DNA from: Mesobacillus campisalis
GTDB lineage: Bacteria; Bacillota; Bacilli; Bacillales; Cytobacillaceae
DNA: 64,000 bases
NCBI RefSeq assembly: GCF_000986785.1
Contig: NZ_LAYY01000010.1
Coordinates: 62,001-126,000 of the forward strand
Direction of reading: 5' to 3'
Below, piece after piece: positions 60,985 through 64,000 of this stretch; position 1 is the stretch's first letter; every line of letters begins with the position of its first letter. The notes under the pieces were generated by a model, which was given only the letters and a program-made list of their open reading frames with translations, searched no databases and had not been told where the DNA came from. A program made the position numbers and the translations under genes.

Positions 60985-63099
60985 TTATTTCTTTTTGCTT
61001 TCCTTCAACTGCACTTCATAGCTGAAGTTAACAGCTGACTTCTGGTCGGCTGGTGCAGCATAGGATGTGATCATGTAGTTTTTGCCATCCTGGAACAGCT
61101 GCCTTAACTGAAGCGCGTTTTCTTCGGTTACATTGAATGGATCTACTGTAACCACTTTATAGTTTGTTTTCCCGCCGGCTTTTGCTCCGGCTTGTCTTTC
61201 GTTGATGAATGTCACCGTATACTCGACATACTCCCCAAGAACCTCATTCATGGACATGAAACCTTCCGTTGAGCTGCCGTCATGGGCAAAGCCGATTTCA
61301 GGGATTTCAATGTTGTCGATGAACCAGCCTGTATCATTGTAGCCCCAGTCTGTCAGGTAGCGGAAAGAGACAAGGACTTTTTGGCCCGCATAGTCGCTCA
61401 GGTCGAAGGTTTCATTCTGCCATTCTTTATAATTACCAGTAAATCCAGGAAGATTTTCTTTGATCTTTGGATATCCCTGGTCTACAACATCGGAGCGGGT
61501 GTTTTCATTGGCCAGGCTCTTCCAGGTTTGTCCGCCATCCGTTGAAACCTGGACAACCCCGAAGTCCCACTGCTCTTCAATATCCATGTAATGGTCAAAG
61601 TTAAGAGTTGCTGCACTCACGCCGCTTAAATCCGCTTCAAAGATTAGGGCATGGTCGGCTTCGTCTCCATTGCTGCCCCATAGAACCTGGTTGCCTTCAT
61701 CCGTTGGATCGGCAATCGACTTCCACGGCAGGGATAGGAAATCTACACCGTCAAATGAGATGCCGCTGATCTTCCCGTTAAAATCAAGCTCTTTAAAGTC
61801 GCCGCCCCATGCCGGAACGCCTTCTTTCTCAATCTTCAGTGCTTTCTCGTAGTCTACCGTTTTGCCTCGCTTTGTGCCGTTGTTATCGACAACAAGGTCA
61901 CGCAAGCTAAGGCTGTCAAACTTGTAAACTCCATCCCCTGGTCTGTCGCTGTCAATCGCCAAGGCCGTAATGAAGTTTTGATAAAGCTTTGTAAAATCAA
62001 TCTCTGCTCCATGCTGAGCCAATGTTTCATTCACACTGTCAATTGAGTTGTTTTCGTTCAAAGCCAGGTCGCGGATAAACTCGCGGCCAAACTTATCGTT
62101 CATGTAGGCAGTAAACAGCTGCACCTGTCCGTAATCGGCAATGGTCTCAGGGCCGGTGGTAGCACTGCGATGATCATCCCAGTTTGTCAGCGAGTTTTCC
62201 GGATGATCAAGATAGAAATTGATTGAACGGTCATCAAAGCCATATCCACCCAGGTATTCCGAGAAAGTGGACATCCCTTCATTGATCCAGGTCTCTTCGT
62301 CTCCATCATTGTCTGCATGAATCAAGTGCTGAAGCTCATGGATTGTTGTACCGAAGAAGGTGCTTTCCAGCCTTGTTTCCCAGCTGTTTGTATCAATGGT
62401 GATGATGTTTCTGTCAATATAGTTTTCGAGTGTCTGCCAGAAGAATCCGGCAACAAAGAATGGGTAAGTAGAATCATAGTAGCCATCATCTTTGATATTG
62501 TCGACGAGCATGATAACTTTGTCGCTGCCTTCATAATAACCATCCGGAAGACCTACCATTTCCGGAAGCGGTGAATGGGAGCCATCAAGGGAATCAGGAG
62601 TTCCAAAGAAATCAGTTGCTACCGGATAGATGTTGCTGTCAAATTCGTCGCGGAGCTTGTCCACCTGTTCCTGGGTGACCACATGGGCAGGTCTTTCATC
62701 TCCTTCAGGGAAGCTCAGGTCGTCAGCGACCCAGATTTCAACATTCTCCCCAACACTTCTTAATGTAAATTCTTTAAATTTTAAATCGCGATCCAGGAAG
62801 AATTTTTTTTCACCTTCAACTGCAGTTGCATTATTTGTTCCTTCTGTACCATTACTTTCCTCTTCGTTAAAATTGATTCCCTCTGCCTGTTCCTGAAGTG
62901 ATTGCTCAGCCTTTTTCAGGAAAGACTCGCTTTCCGACAGCTGATTCAAATAGCCATCGATATCGACGCGGTCGCCATAGCGTTCCACATCCCATTTTTC
63001 TTTTACTGCTGCCTGGGCACTTTGTCCCGGCACAGCTGCTGGAGCCAGCAAGGAAAGCGCCAGGGCACCGGTAGATAAAACGGATAATAATTTCTTCAT
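60985..63099 (-). CDS. Secreted M6-family metalloprotease (immune inhibitor A-like)
   Basis: This protein of about 704 aa has a Sec signal peptide (1-30, cleaved after AQA), a propeptide, and the zinc motif HELQHLIHAD with a downstream EGMSTFSEYLGG Glu. A choice-of-anchor/MAM-like beta domain with SLPWKSI and WFIDNIEI follows. It is shorter than B. thuringiensis InhA, and the region after the catalytic domain differs. It is likely an extracellular protease. AAAGGAG precedes the ATG at 63099. Confidence 0.87.
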   Translation of the reverse strand: MKKLLSVLSTGALALSLLAPAAVPGQSAQAAVKEKWDVERYGDRVDIDGYLNQLSESESFLKKAEQSLQEQAEGINFNEEESNGTEGTNNATAVEGEKKFFLDRDLKFKEFTLRSVGENVEIWVADDLSFPEGDERPAHVVTQEQVDKLRDEFDSNIYPVATDFFGTPDSLDGSHSPLPEMVGLPDGYYEGSDKVIMLVDNIKDDGYYDSTYPFFVAGFFWQTLENYIDRNIITIDTNSWETRLESTFFGTTIHELQHLIHADNDGDEETWINEGMSTFSEYLGGYGFDDRSINFYLDHPENSLTNWDDHRSATTGPETIADYGQVQLFTAYMNDKFGREFIRDLALNENNSIDSVNETLAQHGAEIDFTKLYQNFITALAIDSDRPGDGVYKFDSLSLRDLVVDNNGTKRGKTVDYEKALKIEKEGVPAWGGDFKELDFNGKISGISFDGVDFLSLPWKSIADPTDEGNQVLWGSNGDEADHALIFEADLSGVSAATLNFDHYMDIEEQWDFGVVQVSTDGGQTWKSLANENTRSDVVDQGYPKIKENLPGFTGNYKEWQNETFDLSDYAGQKVLVSFRYLTDWGYNDTGWFIDNIEIPEIGFAHDGSSTEGFMSMNEVLGEYVEYTVTFINERQAGAKAGGKTNYKVVTVDPFNVTEENALQLRQLFQDGKNYMITSYAAPADQKSAVNFSYEVQLKESKKK

Positions 63100-63246
63100 G
63101 CCTGTTCTCCTTTCGATTTTCGAAATAATCAGTGGAGCAATCTTAACATACATAATTTTCCGAAAACAGTGAATATATTACTATTTATTATTTATAATTT
63201 TACAAATAAACGGGGATATTTACACAATCACCAGGCAAAGAAAATA

Positions 63247-63277
63247 AAAAAAGCTGAACCATTGTAGTGGTTCAGCC
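63247..63277 (-). terminator. Terminator after niaP
   Basis: GCTGAACCA/TGGTTCAGC stem with a T-run on the minus strand. Confidence 0.85.
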
Positions 63278-63284
63278 TTCTTAC

Positions 63285-64000
63285 TCATGCCAGTTCAGTT
63301 TGCTTCGTTTCTTCGCCAAGGAAGAAGACGGCTGCTGCACCAATCAAAATGGCACCGCAGAAAATCGCAAAAATAACGGAGATCGATACATTGGCAGCCA
63401 TCAGGTACGGTACGAGCAGCGGCCCGAGGATGCCGCCAACCCGGCCAAAGGACGCGGCCATCCCGGCCCCTGTGCCGCGGATCTTGGTTGGATACTGCTC
63501 CGGAGAATAGGCATAAAGCGCACCCCAGGCACCAAGATTGAAGAACGATAGGAAGATTCCTGCCGTGATCAGCAAAGCGAGTGTATCGGCATTGCCGAAG
63601 AAATAGGCGCTCAAAGCGGTACCAATCAAGTAAACCACCAGGACAAACTTTCTGCCTGCCCGCTCAATCAGCCAGGCTGCCGTAAAATAGCCTGGCAGCT
63701 GTGCAAGCGTCATGATCAGCACATATTGAAAACTTTGAATCAGGCTGAAGCCCTTCATGACCATCACGCTTGGAAGCCAAAGAAACATGCCATAGTAGGA
63801 AAAGACAACACAGAACCAGAGGATCCAAAGCATGGTGGTCTTTTTTGCGTGCTCCTTCGTCCATAAAGAAGCGATGCTTTGCCACACGGTTGGCCTGTCC
63901 TGGTCTTTTACTCTCATGTAGCGCGGAGAGTCAGGCAGGTTCATGCGCAGATACAGCGCATATAACCCCGGCACAGCGCTGATCAGCAACGCGGCCCTCC
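63285..64000 (-). CDS. niaP: Niacin/nicotinamide transporter NiaP (partial, N-terminus cut by window edge)
   Basis: The minus-strand frame is open to the right edge; only the C-terminal 238 codons are present. The protein is a major-facilitator member with GMFLWLPSVMVMKGFSLIQS, LPGYFTAAWLIERAGRK and FFNLGAWGALYAYSPEQYPT, very close to B. subtilis NiaP (YceI), and ends EETKQTELA. It would take up nicotinate or nicotinamide for NAD synthesis. Confidence 0.88.
   Translation of the reverse strand, partial: RAALLISAVPGLYALYLRMNLPDSPRYMRVKDQDRPTVWQSIASLWTKEHAKKTTMLWILWFCVVFSYYGMFLWLPSVMVMKGFSLIQSFQYVLIMTLAQLPGYFTAAWLIERAGRKFVLVVYLIGTALSAYFFGNADTLALLITAGIFLSFFNLGAWGALYAYSPEQYPTKIRGTGAGMAASFGRVGGILGPLLVPYLMAANVSISVIFAIFCGAILIGAAAVFFLGEETKQTELA

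Overview
The window looks like a chromosomal segment of a spore-forming, denitrifying member of the Bacillaceae, roughly half G+C. Two observations support this. About the first 23 kb follows the B. subtilis ywj-ywi-ywh-ywg-ywf-ywd gene order (fadF, clsB, uvsE, argS-ywiB, speE-speB, pbpG, ywhD-ywhC, ywhB, ywgA-ywfO, rsfA, lipL, pta, hemQ, gerQ, ywdK, ywdI, ung). Several genes are sporulation-specific (pbpG, rsfA, gerQ). No rRNA, tRNA, CRISPR array, prophage or transposase gene was recognised. The genus is inference; a Mesobacillus/Neobacillus-like soil bacillus would fit.

Layout. 1-23 kb: housekeeping and sporulation genes, starting with fadF cut by the left edge behind a FadR-type operator. 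A perfect parS (Spo0J/ParB) site lies between ung and ywdI. 23.6-36 kb: one long minus-strand block for molybdenum cofactor synthesis and a membrane-bound, Tat-exported formate dehydrogenase: fdhD, fdnG, fdnH, fdnI, fdhE, mobA, moeA, a moeA/substrate-binding fusion, moaE, moaD, moeB. The catalytic subunit fdnG is read through an in-frame UGA (selenocysteine) followed by a textbook bacterial SECIS hairpin. 36-38.4 kb: pdxK, yojF, bshB2. 38.6-45.6 kb: a clade II nitrous oxide reductase cluster (membrane c-cytochrome, nosZ, small membrane protein, nosD, nosY, nosF, and a lipoprotein with a YtkA-like plus SurA-like architecture). 46-64 kb: mixed genes including a PQQ-type sugar dehydrogenase lipoprotein, a HAD phosphatase, an AlkD-type repair protein, BmrA, a YjiH-type membrane protein, a tandem P-loop ATPase, a YbaK deacylase, a Rieske flavoprotein, a thioredoxin-reductase-like flavoprotein, maltose phosphorylase with beta-phosphoglucomutase, a four-helix heme-copper-like protein, a secreted M6 protease and niaP (cut by the right edge).

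Functionally, formate oxidation outside the membrane (FdnGHI) and N2O reduction (NosZ) would be the two ends of an anaerobic respiratory chain. The Mo-cofactor genes sit with the dehydrogenase, while the selenocysteine machinery (selA, selB, selC, selD) must lie elsewhere.

The most unusual content is between genes. Four convergent intergenic spaces carry arrays of a short word repeated every 21 bp (two helical turns). One of these arrays is organised into a 124-bp higher-order repeat. A fifth space holds a 52-bp tandem repeat. Three 244-305 bp MITE-like elements with GGCTGTGTTAA-type inverted ends and several copies of two REP-like hairpin families are also scattered through the window, some inside the formate dehydrogenase and nos operons.
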